Source: Candidatus Peregrinibacteria bacterium
Lineage (GTDB): Bacteria > Patescibacteriota > Gracilibacteria > UBA1369 > LOWO2-01-FULL-3
Length of the DNA: 43,148 nucleotides
Assembly (NCBI GenBank): GCA_030688025.1
Contig: JAUYJL010000031.1
Location: forward strand, 1-43,148
Reading direction: 5' to 3'
The position numbers and the translations under genes are program-made. A model generated the notes under the pieces. It ran no database searches. It was not told the origin of the DNA and worked only from the letters and a program-made list of their open reading frames with translations. Position 1 is the first letter of the stretch. Every line of letters starts with the position of its first letter. This document shows, piece after piece, positions 1-6,326 of the stretch.

Positions 1-301
1 ACTTAAGGCTTTGTCTGATGCACTCGATCAGGCGGCGGAAATGCTAAATATTGGTGGTCGGATTGCTGTGATTTCATATCATTCGCTTGAAGATCGTATT
101 ACGAAGCAATTTTTTAAGAAGCTGGAACAGCCTGAAGTGACAATGGAAGAATCAATTTACAGAAACCACGGTGACAGCATTTTTGAACCAATTATACGAA
201 AACCGATAGTCCCGACAGATGAAGAAATAGAACAAAACAGGCGAAGTAGAAGCGCAAAACTGCGAGTCTACAAGAAGGTGAGAGAGCTTCCTCAAAGCTG
301 A
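1..301 (+). CDS. rsmH: 16S rRNA (cytosine1402-N4)-methyltransferase RsmH, C-terminal part
   Basis: The reading frame is open from the left edge (codons for L-K-A precede the first TTG at 11), so only about the last 99 residues are present. It carries the family signature GGRIAVISYHSLEDR followed by a C-terminal tail ending in a basic SAKLRVYKK stretch. RsmH methylates N4 of C1402 in the 16S rRNA P-site using S-adenosylmethionine. The gene normally heads the dcw division/cell-wall cluster next to ftsL, and an ftsL-like gene follows 27 nt downstream here. The stop is TGA, showing that UGA is not recoded. Identification is firm; the N-terminal SAM-binding region lies outside the window. Confidence 0.93.
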   Translation, partial: LKALSDALDQAAEMLNIGGRIAVISYHSLEDRITKQFFKKLEQPEVTMEESIYRNHGDSIFEPIIRKPIVPTDEEIEQNRRSRSAKLRVYKKVRELPQS

Positions 302-328
302 CTTACAAAAATAATAAATTCCTAAAAA

Positions 329-691
329 ATGTCACAACTTATCCTCTCAAGAGGAACACCATACAGGTCAGGTATTAAAAACCTTTTAACAAAATTTTTC
401 CCAAATGTTGAATTTGGGTCATTTTTCCTGATGTTTTCGCTTATTTCTTTTGTGGTGTTGGTGACGGTTATTACGCTTGTTTTCTCTACAAGACAGGTCA
501 CAAAAGGGTATCTTTTGAACTCTCTTGAGGATTCTCATCAAGTTTTGATCAAAGATGGTGAGCAGATGGATATGCGGCTTTCAGATTCACGTTCTTTAAG
601 ACACATTCAAGACCTTCCTCGTGTTGCGAAGATGAGAAATCCAAATACAGTGGTGTATTTGAGCGGGGAGACTTCTATTGCGAGTAGGTAG
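329..691 (+). CDS. ftsL: FtsL-like cell division protein
   Basis: A 120-residue bitopic membrane protein. It has a cytoplasmic N-terminus of about 30 residues, one transmembrane helix at about 31-52 (FFLMFSLISFVVLVTVITLVF), and a short periplasmic region with coiled-coil tendency (residues 55-85). The C-terminal NPNTVVYL motif resembles the end of many FtsL proteins. FtsL links FtsB/FtsQ to the septal synthase FtsW-FtsI. Its sequence is poorly conserved, so the call rests on topology, size and the position directly after rsmH. The next expected dcw gene (ftsI/pbpB) is absent, and an unrelated island begins instead. No clear ribosome-binding site precedes the ATG. Confidence 0.7.
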   Translation: MSQLILSRGTPYRSGIKNLLTKFFPNVEFGSFFLMFSLISFVVLVTVITLVFSTRQVTKGYLLNSLEDSHQVLIKDGEQMDMRLSDSRSLRHIQDLPRVAKMRNPNTVVYLSGETSIASR

Positions 692-716
692 GGGGGGTGC
701 TAGTTGTACGATATTG

Positions 717-1220
717 TCATAACTCTATCCAATATCTTAGTTTTGGTTCTCCTTCTCCAAGTACTTTGTCCTGAAACTTTCCTTTGTTTTTTTCAATAAT
801 TTTTTGCGATGCAATGTTGGATTCATTACATGTTATTAGAACTTTTTGAAGCTCGAGTTTTTTAGCTTTTATGAGGGCAAGTTCAAGAATTTTTGTCCCA
901 TATCCTTTGTTGCGGGCGGAAGGGCGGATGTAATAGCCGATATTCCCGCCAATTTTTGCCAAATAATCGTTAAGTTTGTGACGAATGTTTGTATGTCCGA
1001 CAAATTGATCTTTATCAATTAACCAGAATGTAGTTGAAGGTCCCCAGTCTTTTGGTAAGCTTTTGCCGATTTTATTATCTTTAGTTAGTTTTATATAATC
1101 TTCTAAATTTGTTGGTTCTTTCTCCAGATTCCAAAAACCTTTCCGCTTTTCTGCTCTAAATTCAGCGAGGGCTTCGTGCCAGCTTTTCTCGTATTTTTTA
1201 GTTGGTTTGACTAATTTCAT
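717..1220 (-). CDS. GNAT-family N-acetyltransferase
   Basis: A 167-residue single-domain GNAT acetyltransferase. Residues about 95-115 (GYYIRPSARNKGYGTKIL) form motif A, where the R-N-K-G-Y-G segment binds the acetyl-CoA pyrophosphate. The following ALIKAKKLELQKVLITCNESNIAS and the YWIEL end match motif B and the C-terminal strand. It resembles small predicted acetyltransferases that act on small molecules or protein N-termini; the substrate cannot be told from sequence. It is convergent with the ftsL-like gene and stands alone, with no operon partner. The position, between the broken dcw cluster and an IS element, suggests it belongs to an accessory island. Confidence 0.85.
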   Translation of the reverse strand: MKLVKPTKKYEKSWHEALAEFRAEKRKGFWNLEKEPTNLEDYIKLTKDNKIGKSLPKDWGPSTTFWLIDKDQFVGHTNIRHKLNDYLAKIGGNIGYYIRPSARNKGYGTKILELALIKAKKLELQKVLITCNESNIASQKIIEKNKGKFQDKVLGEGEPKLRYWIEL

Positions 1221-1300
1221 TGGGGAAAATTATATGTAAAAAACAATTTCAGCATAATAAAAAACTTTAGAAAGGGCAAATTGTCGGTTTCCAATACGGA

Positions 1301-1951
1301 TTAAGTCGCGGCCACTTGGAAACACTTACTAAGCTCACTGTGAGCTTCTTCAGGAGTTAAAATGGTTTTTCTTTTACGGACCATTAGTAAAAGAAAGTCG
1401 GTATAACTTGGTTTATTTTCTATACTATTTTCTGCTACTCCTAAGTTAGGATATATGTCTACTAAAGTTTTCGGACCTATAACCCCAGTTTGAGATGGAT
1501 ATTCATTTGTAGCTAATTTTCTAGCAGCTTCAGCTGTGCCTTTTGGTTCCGTGATGACTTCGAGTTGCTTACGTCTAGTCCAATCACTGACTTGATCTAA
1601 AGCAGGCTGGATAGATGCTACTCTAACAACTTCTGTATCATCTTTCTTTACCAATAAGCACATGACGATTTCTTTTTTTATCTTGGCTATTATTTTAACT
1701 ATTTCGAACTTTCTTACTGCCTCTATAGTAGGTTTAATCAAACCAATCAAATTGTTATTGCCTGCTATCAGTACCAATCCTTCTGCATGATTGTAAGTTG
1801 CCTGAGTCATTGCATCTAGAGGAGTACCTGCGAATTTAGGTTCTATGCCGCTTAATCTTGAATCTTGTGCTTGAAGATCCATTAAAGCCCCGTGATTAAA
1901 ACTCCCTGGTCCTGCCTGTACGTAAACTATTTCTTCAGCTGAATTAGTCAT
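1301..1951 (-). CDS. Prephenate-dehydratase-fold protein with eroded active site
   Basis: A 216-residue protein with the order of motifs of the prephenate dehydratase catalytic domain. The N-terminal AGPGSFNHGAL corresponds to GPxGTFS-A. A central ASIQPALDQVSDW corresponds to the SHPQALAQC-W segment. Next come GTAEAARKLAT (the STAEAA segment) and a C-terminal IENKPSYTDFLLL (IxDxxxNxTRF). The catalytic T-R-F becomes T-D-F and the ENS segment becomes N-N-L, so ordinary prephenate dehydration is doubtful. No ACT regulatory domain follows. I chose the ATG at 1951 rather than the upstream in-frame TTG at 2005, because that TTG is part of a TTGACA promoter box. A related ligand-binding or decarboxylase role is possible. 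It lies beside an IS remnant. Confidence 0.6.
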   Translation of the reverse strand: MTNSAEEIVYVQAGPGSFNHGALMDLQAQDSRLSGIEPKFAGTPLDAMTQATYNHAEGLVLIAGNNNLIGLIKPTIEAVRKFEIVKIIAKIKKEIVMCLLVKKDDTEVVRVASIQPALDQVSDWTRRKQLEVITEPKGTAEAARKLATNEYPSQTGVIGPKTLVDIYPNLGVAENSIENKPSYTDFLLLMVRKRKTILTPEEAHSELSKCFQVAAT

Positions 1952-1976
1952 AGGTAGTAAATCATAAAAGAGATGT

Positions 1977-2005
1977 AGTGTACTATATAATGAGAGGCGT
2001 GTCAA
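1977..2005 (-). promoter_or_regulatory. Sigma-70-type promoter for the prephenate-dehydratase-like gene
   Basis: On the minus strand a perfect -35 TTGACA (2005-2000) is followed after 17 bp by TACACT (1982-1977), a four-of-six -10 match. Transcription would start near 1970 and leave about a 19-nt leader before the ATG at 1951. The promoter stops 11 bp short of the left end of the IS element. Confidence 0.6.
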
Positions 2006-2015
2006 CTGAAAGCGT

Positions 2016-2945
2016 CTAAAAAGACCCCAGTTTTTCTGTGATGAAATTTAAATATGATTTGAAATAAAGCCAAAAAGGGTGTTTAAATTTTGACGCTACA
2101 TCAAATTTTAACCCCCTTTTAGCATGTATAAATATATTCAAGATTCAATGAAAAACAATAGCAGATTTGTTTTTCATGGATTAACAAAACCTCAAAAAAA
2201 GGCTTTAAGTGAGGTTGTGAGAGGGCTTTTTACCGCAGGAGAACCCATTCTTCGGCACATTGCACAAGATGAAACAAAATCAGCAAAAAAGCAGGCCGAA
2301 AAATATTCACATCATCTTGGAAATGTTCAAATTCAGGGAAAAGTTGAAGAATTAGCCCTCAAACAAGCTCAAAAACAAATCAGAAAAAGAACAATAATTG
2401 CATGTGATTTAACAGATATTTCTAAAGAATCTGCGAAGAAAATTGAAAAACTTTCACAAAGACAAAGAGCCGATTCGCCTTATCCATAGCCTAAAATACA
2501 GCTATTCCAAAAATCAAATTGTGAATATGTATTTGGAAAGATGGGGCGTGGAAAATATTTTCAAACGAGTGAAAGAAAAATTTGAACTTGAAAAAATTCG
2601 CGTCCTAAAATACGAAAAGTTCGTCAATTTGGTTGCACTTGTCCAACTGGCCGTTTTGGTCTCCATAATCACGTTTCTGAAGATTCAACAATCAACGAAT
2701 GCACTAATAATTGGGGTTCTTTTGTATTACAAAAAATTTCTAAAACTCAAAACTTTAAGTTTCAATCTTGATTCATTCATCACATTTATGAAAAGTGTAC
2801 TCAAACCCATTGTTTTCAGGCTCGAGAAGCCACCAAATCAGCTTAGTGTGTTCTCAAAACGACAATTGGATGGATTAGTCGGGTAGCCGAAAATCACCTT
2901 ACTCAAGCCATCATTTGGCTACTGGAAAAACTGGGGTCTTTTTAG
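2016..2945. mobile_element. Internally deleted IS4-like insertion sequence
   Basis: The element is about 930 bp. It is bounded by a perfect 21-bp terminal inverted repeat at 2016-2036 (starting CTAAAAAGACCCCAG) and 2925-2945. Between the ends lie the two halves of a DDE transposase in different frames. Full IS4-type elements are about 1.3-1.6 kb, so a large internal piece is missing. The direct flanks (CTGAAAGCGT on the left, TTTTGCC on the right) show no obvious target duplication. That suggests either an old insertion or loss of one flank by recombination. Because both ends are intact, it could still be moved by a full-length relative elsewhere in the genome. Confidence 0.85.
2124..2886 (+). 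pseudogene. IS4-type DDE transposase, deleted and frameshifted
   Basis: Two fragments lie in different frames. The first, 2124-2489, carries the N-terminal helical region and the first catalytic segment IIACDLTDISKESAKKIEKL, where the Asp-Leu-Thr-Asp part fits the first D of the DDE triad. The second is the C-terminal part, about 2460-2886. It contains Y-L-E-R-W-G-V-E-N-I-F-K-R-V-K, the Y-(2)-R-(3)-E-(6)-K signature with the catalytic Glu, then LEKIRVLKYEKFVNLVAL. The central beta strands with the second Asp are gone, roughly 150 codons judged from a usual length near 400. The product cannot be an active transposase. Confidence 0.85.
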
Positions 2946-3248
2946 TTTTGCCGTATTGGTATAATCAAAGTTTGTTTTGTAATTCATCAGTGCAGACACT
3001 TTTGTTTCTTGTCTGTTTTTGGCTTGTGCCTGCCGAGAGTGTGAGGTGTGCTGAGACGGAGGTTTTGATTTCGTATAACGTCCGAGACTAGGCGATGTTT
3101 GCTGGCTGGTATAATATAACGCCGATAGGCGTTTTACCAACCGAAAATATGGGTACAGTGAACGAGCGTAGCGACTGAACGGAACCGCCCAAACACCTAA
3201 TCCGTTCTTTTTTCCGCACTAGCTCCACACTATGTAAATACAACACTG
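2946..3248. other. Gene-free stretch with structured, locally GC-richer sequence
   Basis: No convincing gene is seen; a 73-codon minus-strand ORF here has biased composition and no recognisable features. From about 3074 the sequence becomes GC-richer and structured. At 3104-3142 an imperfect hairpin has arms GG, TGGTA and AACGCC around a GATA loop (3124-3127), closed by GGCGTT, TACCA and CC. Further right, 3160-3190 holds ACGAGCGTAGCGACTGAACG and CCGCCC. The layout recalls folded recombination sites or dispersed palindromic repeats, but no integron R-box pair could be placed. It may be the remnant of a mobile element. Confidence 0.4.
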
Positions 3249-3276
3249 TTGACAGATGTCAAATGCTTGATATACT
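3249..3276 (+). promoter_or_regulatory. Strong sigma-70-type promoter of the attenuator/zinc-ribbon transcript
   Basis: TTGACA (3249-3254), 16-bp spacer, TATACT (3271-3276). Transcription should start near 3283. That gives an unusually long leader of about 190 nt before the ATG at 3471, and it is packed with secondary structure. The same TATACT -10 occurs at other promoters in this window. Confidence 0.75.
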
Positions 3277-3313
3277 GTCTGCAGTTAAGTGAAATTTAAC
3301 TTAAATATGACTA

Positions 3314-3450
3314 ATTCTGTCTTAAATCAGTCTCGGTTTGAAATGATGATGAGCCCCACGGACTTCGTGGTGAGCTCTTCTAATGCTTAAGACAGAATAG
3401 AAGATTAACACTCACATCCACGAAGTTCGCATGAACTTCGTGGATTTTTT
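3314..3450 (+). promoter_or_regulatory. Attenuator-like structured leader RNA (candidate riboswitch or cis-regulator)
   Basis: A closing stem ATTCTGTCTTAA (3314-3325) pairs perfectly over 12 bp with TTAAGACAGAAT (3387-3398). Inside it, CCACG (3356-3360) pairs with CGTGG (3366-3370), flanked by GAGC/GCTC. Downstream lies an intrinsic terminator at 3417-3450. Its 5' arm begins CCACGAAGT (3418-3426) and is exactly complementary to ACTTCGTGG (3362-3370), which is the 3' arm of the first hairpin. So segments 1:2, 2:3 and 3:4 can pair in mutually exclusive ways, the classic antiterminator/terminator arrangement. It sits between a strong promoter and a zinc-ribbon gene whose ATG starts 20 nt after the T-run. 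I recognise no known riboswitch class; a terminated small RNA is the alternative. Confidence 0.6.
3417..3450 (+). terminator. Rho-independent terminator inside the leader
   Basis: A perfect 12-bp stem TCCACGAAGTTC (3417-3428) / GAACTTCGTGGA (3433-3444) with loop GCAT is followed by six T (3445-3450). It lies before, not after, the coding sequence it precedes. Its natural reading is therefore premature termination of the leader transcript. Confidence 0.8.
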
Positions 3451-3470
3451 ATGCGTAAATTTTTATCACA

Positions 3471-3770
3471 ATGACAGACTTACTAACACAACAAGGTTGT
3501 CCAAGCAGGAATTGCAAAAGCTATGGAAATAGTAACGATGTTGTCTTGCATGACAAAAAGCTCAATCGTTTGCGCTGTAAGGTTTGTGGCAAAACATGGA
3601 GTGCTCATCATCTGGAGTTTCATTTTGGTTTGCGTACAGACACTGTGAAGGTTCGTAGGGCTGTAGATATGTTGAAGGCTGAAATACCGATTCGTAAAAT
3701 CGCACGGCTTGTGGATGTAAGTGCTGGGACTGTCATGCGATGGAAGAAGAAACTTAATAAATTTAACTAA
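3471..3770 (+). CDS. Zinc-ribbon plus helix-turn-helix protein, IS1 InsA-like
   Basis: A 99-residue protein. An N-terminal zinc ribbon is formed by C-P-S-R-N-C (residues about 9-14) and RCKVCGKTWS (about 35-44). A C-terminal helix-turn-helix follows at about 72-95 (IPIRKIARLVDVSAGTVMRWKKKL). This is the architecture of the InsA-type N-terminal part of IS1 and related transposases, but no catalytic domain follows and no inverted-repeat ends surround it. It may be a domesticated DNA-binding regulator. The gene lies 19 bp before a DUF62-like gene and behind the structured leader, so the two probably share one attenuated transcript. Autoregulation or control of the neighbour is an inference. Confidence 0.65.
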   Translation: MTDLLTQQGCPSRNCKSYGNSNDVVLHDKKLNRLRCKVCGKTWSAHHLEFHFGLRTDTVKVRRAVDMLKAEIPIRKIARLVDVSAGTVMRWKKKLNKFN

Positions 3771-3789
3771 TTTTTAACCACTTATTACA

Positions 3790-4785
3790 ATGAATACTTT
3801 AACACATATCACTGATGTTGGTGCGCCTTATGGTGAAGGCACCGACTCAAATGAAAGAATACGCAAGCAGTATAATCGCTTAGGGGTAGAACCTCGTATT
3901 GTTAATGCGGGGCAGTCGCCTTTACATGTGGCTTTTACCGCTTGTACTGATATTATACAGCATGCGCGTGAAAATGCCTGTCAACTGTTGAGGAAATTGG
4001 GTATTGAATCAGAGTCTTTGCCGCCAACAGCGCTGAATAGTGCTCCTAGAAATGCTGTAAAACGTCTGCCAAATGGACAGGAAGATCATATTTTCAGGGT
4101 TAAACATCCCGATATAGACACTTTGTTGCTCTATGGCCCAGAGGTTTTATCATGGGTTTTAGAGTTTCGTGGCAGGACAGATGTTGTACTGGATAGAATT
4201 GTATCACTGGGAGATGGCGGAGATATTATCAATAACACCTCAAATGGTTCTCAATTTCGATCCTCAGAGCATTTGCCATTAGCACACTTCCTGGAGTCTT
4301 TAGGCAGACTGGATGAATTTTCTGAAAGAGAAGCTGTAGATCCAGACGGTATTGTTTCGATTGCTCATGATCATGACTCTGTTTTCCCACTTCCACCTGA
4401 CGAATATGGGAATGGGCGTTTGTTGGCAGAAAAAGGGTTGTTTGATGAAATATTGGATAAGGACTATGTTAGGATTCCTGGACTGCTTAATAAACGCCCG
4501 ATCGCCGTTCGACAATCGTTAACAGATGTTGAACAAACTAATAGAGGTGATAACCCAGAACTTGCAGTTTGGCCAAGTTCTAATCACTTCCCTGGCGGTA
4601 GGTTCGGCGTGTTAAATATTGGTGCTCGTTATGGAGATGGAGAGACCAAGTTAAGACATGATGGTGTTCTTCTTGATTTGATTCTTAAATTGAGAGAAAG
4701 ACTTGGGAATGGTTTTGCCGTGGAATTTGGCTATTTCGATAATGATGCTATACAGCGTGGCGCTGGTGTGGGGCGTTTTTGTTGA
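3790..4785 (+). CDS. SAM hydroxide adenosyltransferase (DUF62 / chlorinase family)-like protein
   Basis: A 331-residue soluble protein whose motif order fits the DUF62/fluorinase family. The start HITDVGAPYGEG resembles the (T/S)D-x-G substrate loop, and EPRIVNAGQSPLHVAFTA the IVDITHxVxP region. DTLLLYGPEVLSWVLEF matches the VGPxNGLLS segment, and GSQFRSSEHLPLAHFL the F-x-GRDxFAPxAAHL helix. In the C-terminal barrel, PDEYGNGRL matches the IDxFGN segment and LAVWPSS with FGVLNIGARYG the GSSGRLxIAxNxGNA segment. Family members cleave SAM to adenosine plus methionine, or halogenate it. Several usual active-site residues are not evident, so the activity is uncertain. It follows the zinc-ribbon/HTH gene by 19 bp. 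Alignment was by eye only. Confidence 0.5.
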   Translation: MNTLTHITDVGAPYGEGTDSNERIRKQYNRLGVEPRIVNAGQSPLHVAFTACTDIIQHARENACQLLRKLGIESESLPPTALNSAPRNAVKRLPNGQEDHIFRVKHPDIDTLLLYGPEVLSWVLEFRGRTDVVLDRIVSLGDGGDIINNTSNGSQFRSSEHLPLAHFLESLGRLDEFSEREAVDPDGIVSIAHDHDSVFPLPPDEYGNGRLLAEKGLFDEILDKDYVRIPGLLNKRPIAVRQSLTDVEQTNRGDNPELAVWPSSNHFPGGRFGVLNIGARYGDGETKLRHDGVLLDLILKLRERLGNGFAVEFGYFDNDAIQRGAGVGRFC

Positions 4786-4828
4786 TTAATCAAATAATTG
4801 GGAGGAGAGGACAAAAAATAATAAAAGC

Positions 4829-4860
4829 GTTTTTGCTCCCGCTTTGTCGGGGGCGAAAAC
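4829..4860. terminator. Stem-loop after the DUF62-like gene
   Basis: A 13-bp stem (two G-T pairs) GTTTTTGCTCCCG / CGGGGGCGAAAAC encloses a 6-nt loop CTTTGT. The plus strand lacks a T-run after it. On the minus strand the stem is followed by TTTTATTATTTTTTG, so as an intrinsic terminator it works better for transcripts from the right. Confidence 0.5.
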
Positions 4861-4962
4861 ACCTTATTCCCCCTCTATCAAAAAAGAAAAATCAAATTCG
4901 TTTCCTGATTAAAAAAGCTAAGGCGTTAGCCTAAAGGAAAACCTATTCTACTGATATTTTAT

Positions 4963-4990
4963 TAAATATTATGGAAAAGTAAAGTTTTTT
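4963..4990. repeat. 28-bp direct repeat, copy 1
   Basis: A 28-bp sequence beginning TAAATATTATGG and ending in a run of T is repeated exactly at 5287-5314, 324 bp away. The two copies bracket a small truncated ORF. Apart from the hairpin at 4829, these repeats and that ORF, the 575-bp gap between 4785 and 5361 shows nothing else I can name. Confidence 0.85.
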
Positions 4991-5172
4991 TGTTGATTTT
5001 TTAGATAACATTTGTTAATATTTATGTGGAAAAGGCTTTCGGCCCGTGGTTTATATACCACAGCTAGCGGGAGGTCTTTTTTCTCTTGTTGATATAGTCT
5101 GGAGGCTTTTTTGCGAATTTCGCGAAAATTTGTTCCAGATAGTTTTGCTGATTTTGTTTGATAAAACTTCAT
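4969..5172 (-). CDS. Small hypothetical protein, probably a truncated gene
   Basis: A 67-residue ORF. Its first half (MKFYQTKSAKLSGTNFREI, then RKKASRLYQQEKK) looks like a genuine protein start with a charged amphipathic helix. The second half (after about residue 33) changes in character. It is encoded by sequence including a GTGGT/ACCAC palindrome (5047-5062), and its last codons run into copy 1 of the 28-bp direct repeat. I read it as the N-terminal fragment of a longer gene cut off by recombination or insertion. No function can be given. The T-rich stem-loop at 4829-4860 could end its transcript. Confidence 0.35.
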   Translation of the reverse strand: MKFYQTKSAKLSGTNFREIRKKASRLYQQEKKDLPLAVVYKPRAESLFHININKCYLKNQQKNFTFP

Positions 5173-5286
5173 GCGCTATGAGTATATGTTTCTGATTACG
5201 CCTTGTCATTTGATTTTCGAAATAAAAAGTTTATAAATATTTTAAGAAGATTTTAGACCCGTGGAGAATGTGTTTTTTTTAATCTG

Positions 5287-5314
5287 TAAATATTATGGAA
5301 AAGTAAAGTTTTTT
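5287..5314. repeat. 28-bp direct repeat, copy 2
   Basis: Exact second copy of the sequence at 4963-4990. It ends 46 bp before the aldolase start codon, so it may overlap that gene's promoter region. Confidence 0.85.
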
Positions 5315-5360
5315 ATGCTAAAGTATCTTCGGTCAAAGGGCATTTAATTTTTATAAATAT

Positions 5361-6287
5361 ATGGATAAATCTTTAAGTTTTTTTCAAAATCTGCATTATT
5401 CGGCTGGGGAACTTTCGCATGTGAAGGAGTTTGTGCGTGAAAGCGGAAAGACTATCATTCTTCCTTATGATCAGTTTATTGAACATGATAATAGGCACAT
5501 TGATCCGAATCCTGAGGCCGGAAATCCTGATTATATCATCAAACTTGCTATGGAAAGTGGATGTAATGCGGTGGTTTTTCACTATGGTGTTGCGAAAAGA
5601 TATTGGACAAAATATGCAGGTCAAATGCCGCTTATCCTAAAAGTGAATGGAAAAACTTCTATTCCTTCTCAAGATAATGCGCTTTCTGTGCATACTTCTT
5701 TTGTGGATGATGCTGAAAAACTTGGGGCGAGTGCTATTGGATATACGATGTTTTATGGATCTCCAAGGCAAGATGAGGATTTACCACAATTGGCGAATGT
5801 TCGAAGAGAATGTGAAAGAGCCGAGCTTCCTTTGATTGTTTGGGCTTATCCAAGAGGAAGTGCGATTGAGGCGAAAGGTGGAAAAGAGAGTAGTTATGCT
5901 ATCGAATCTGCTGTGAGAATGGCGATGGAAATGGGGGCGACGATTATCAAAGCGAATTTGCCCACAGCTTCTAGCCAAGAATTTTTGGAGAATCCAAATG
6001 TGCCTTCATATTACAGAAAAATTGAAAAAGAACTTTTAAGTCTTTCTTCAAAAGAGCAAAAATGGGAACGCGCAAAACGTGTTGTGGCTGCGGCGCAAGG
6101 AGTTCCGGTTCTTTTTTCAGGAGGATCTGAAATTGGGGACGATGATTTGATTGAAAATGCGAATGCATGTATTGATGCCGGTTCTTTTGGATTTATTTTT
6201 GGAAGAAATGTTTGGAAAAGACCAAAAAATGAAGCGGTAAAAATGGTTGAGAAATTTCAAAAATTACTTGATGACAGCGCAAAATAA
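5361..6287 (+). CDS. fbaB: Fructose-bisphosphate aldolase class I, DhnA/FbaB type
   Basis: A 308-residue TIM-barrel aldolase of the archaeal-type class I family. Recognisable segments are ILPYDQFIEH near the N-terminus and PLIVWAYPRG (about 157-166). ATIIKANLP (about 193-201) carries the candidate Schiff-base lysine, and VPVLFSGGSEI with FGFIFGRNVWKR supply the phosphate-binding loops. It reversibly cleaves fructose-1,6-bisphosphate to DHAP and glyceraldehyde-3-phosphate in the cytoplasm without a metal ion. GAPDH follows 39 bp downstream and uses its product, so the two likely form a glycolytic operon. The length is normal for the family. Confidence 0.9.
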   Translation: MDKSLSFFQNLHYSAGELSHVKEFVRESGKTIILPYDQFIEHDNRHIDPNPEAGNPDYIIKLAMESGCNAVVFHYGVAKRYWTKYAGQMPLILKVNGKTSIPSQDNALSVHTSFVDDAEKLGASAIGYTMFYGSPRQDEDLPQLANVRRECERAELPLIVWAYPRGSAIEAKGGKESSYAIESAVRMAMEMGATIIKANLPTASSQEFLENPNVPSYYRKIEKELLSLSSKEQKWERAKRVVAAAQGVPVLFSGGSEIGDDDLIENANACIDAGSFGFIFGRNVWKRPKNEAVKMVEKFQKLLDDSAK

Positions 6288-6326
6288 ATTTTCACTTTAA
6301 AATAATTTTTTAAAAAAACATAAGAA

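Noticed and set aside
1952-2005. Longer N-terminus for the prephenate-dehydratase-like protein from a TTG at 2005
   Set aside because: The TTG belongs to a perfect TTGACA -35 box with a -10 box 17 bp on; the added residues do not match the family, which begins shortly after the ATG at 1951.
2919-3140. A 73-codon minus-strand ORF in the stretch after the IS
   Set aside because: Its composition is biased (Ser, Gln, Thr, Lys), it has no recognisable domain, and it starts inside the right IS end region. It is more likely a chance ORF through structured DNA.
3071-3215. Possible integron attC site
   Set aside because: Hairpins and bulges resemble attC, but no matching pair of R-box sequences (RYYYAAC ... 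GTTRRRY) could be placed and no integrase gene is visible.
3314-3450. Known SAM, cobalamin or T-box riboswitch
   Set aside because: None of their conserved core sequences could be found in the leader; only the general terminator/antiterminator design is present.
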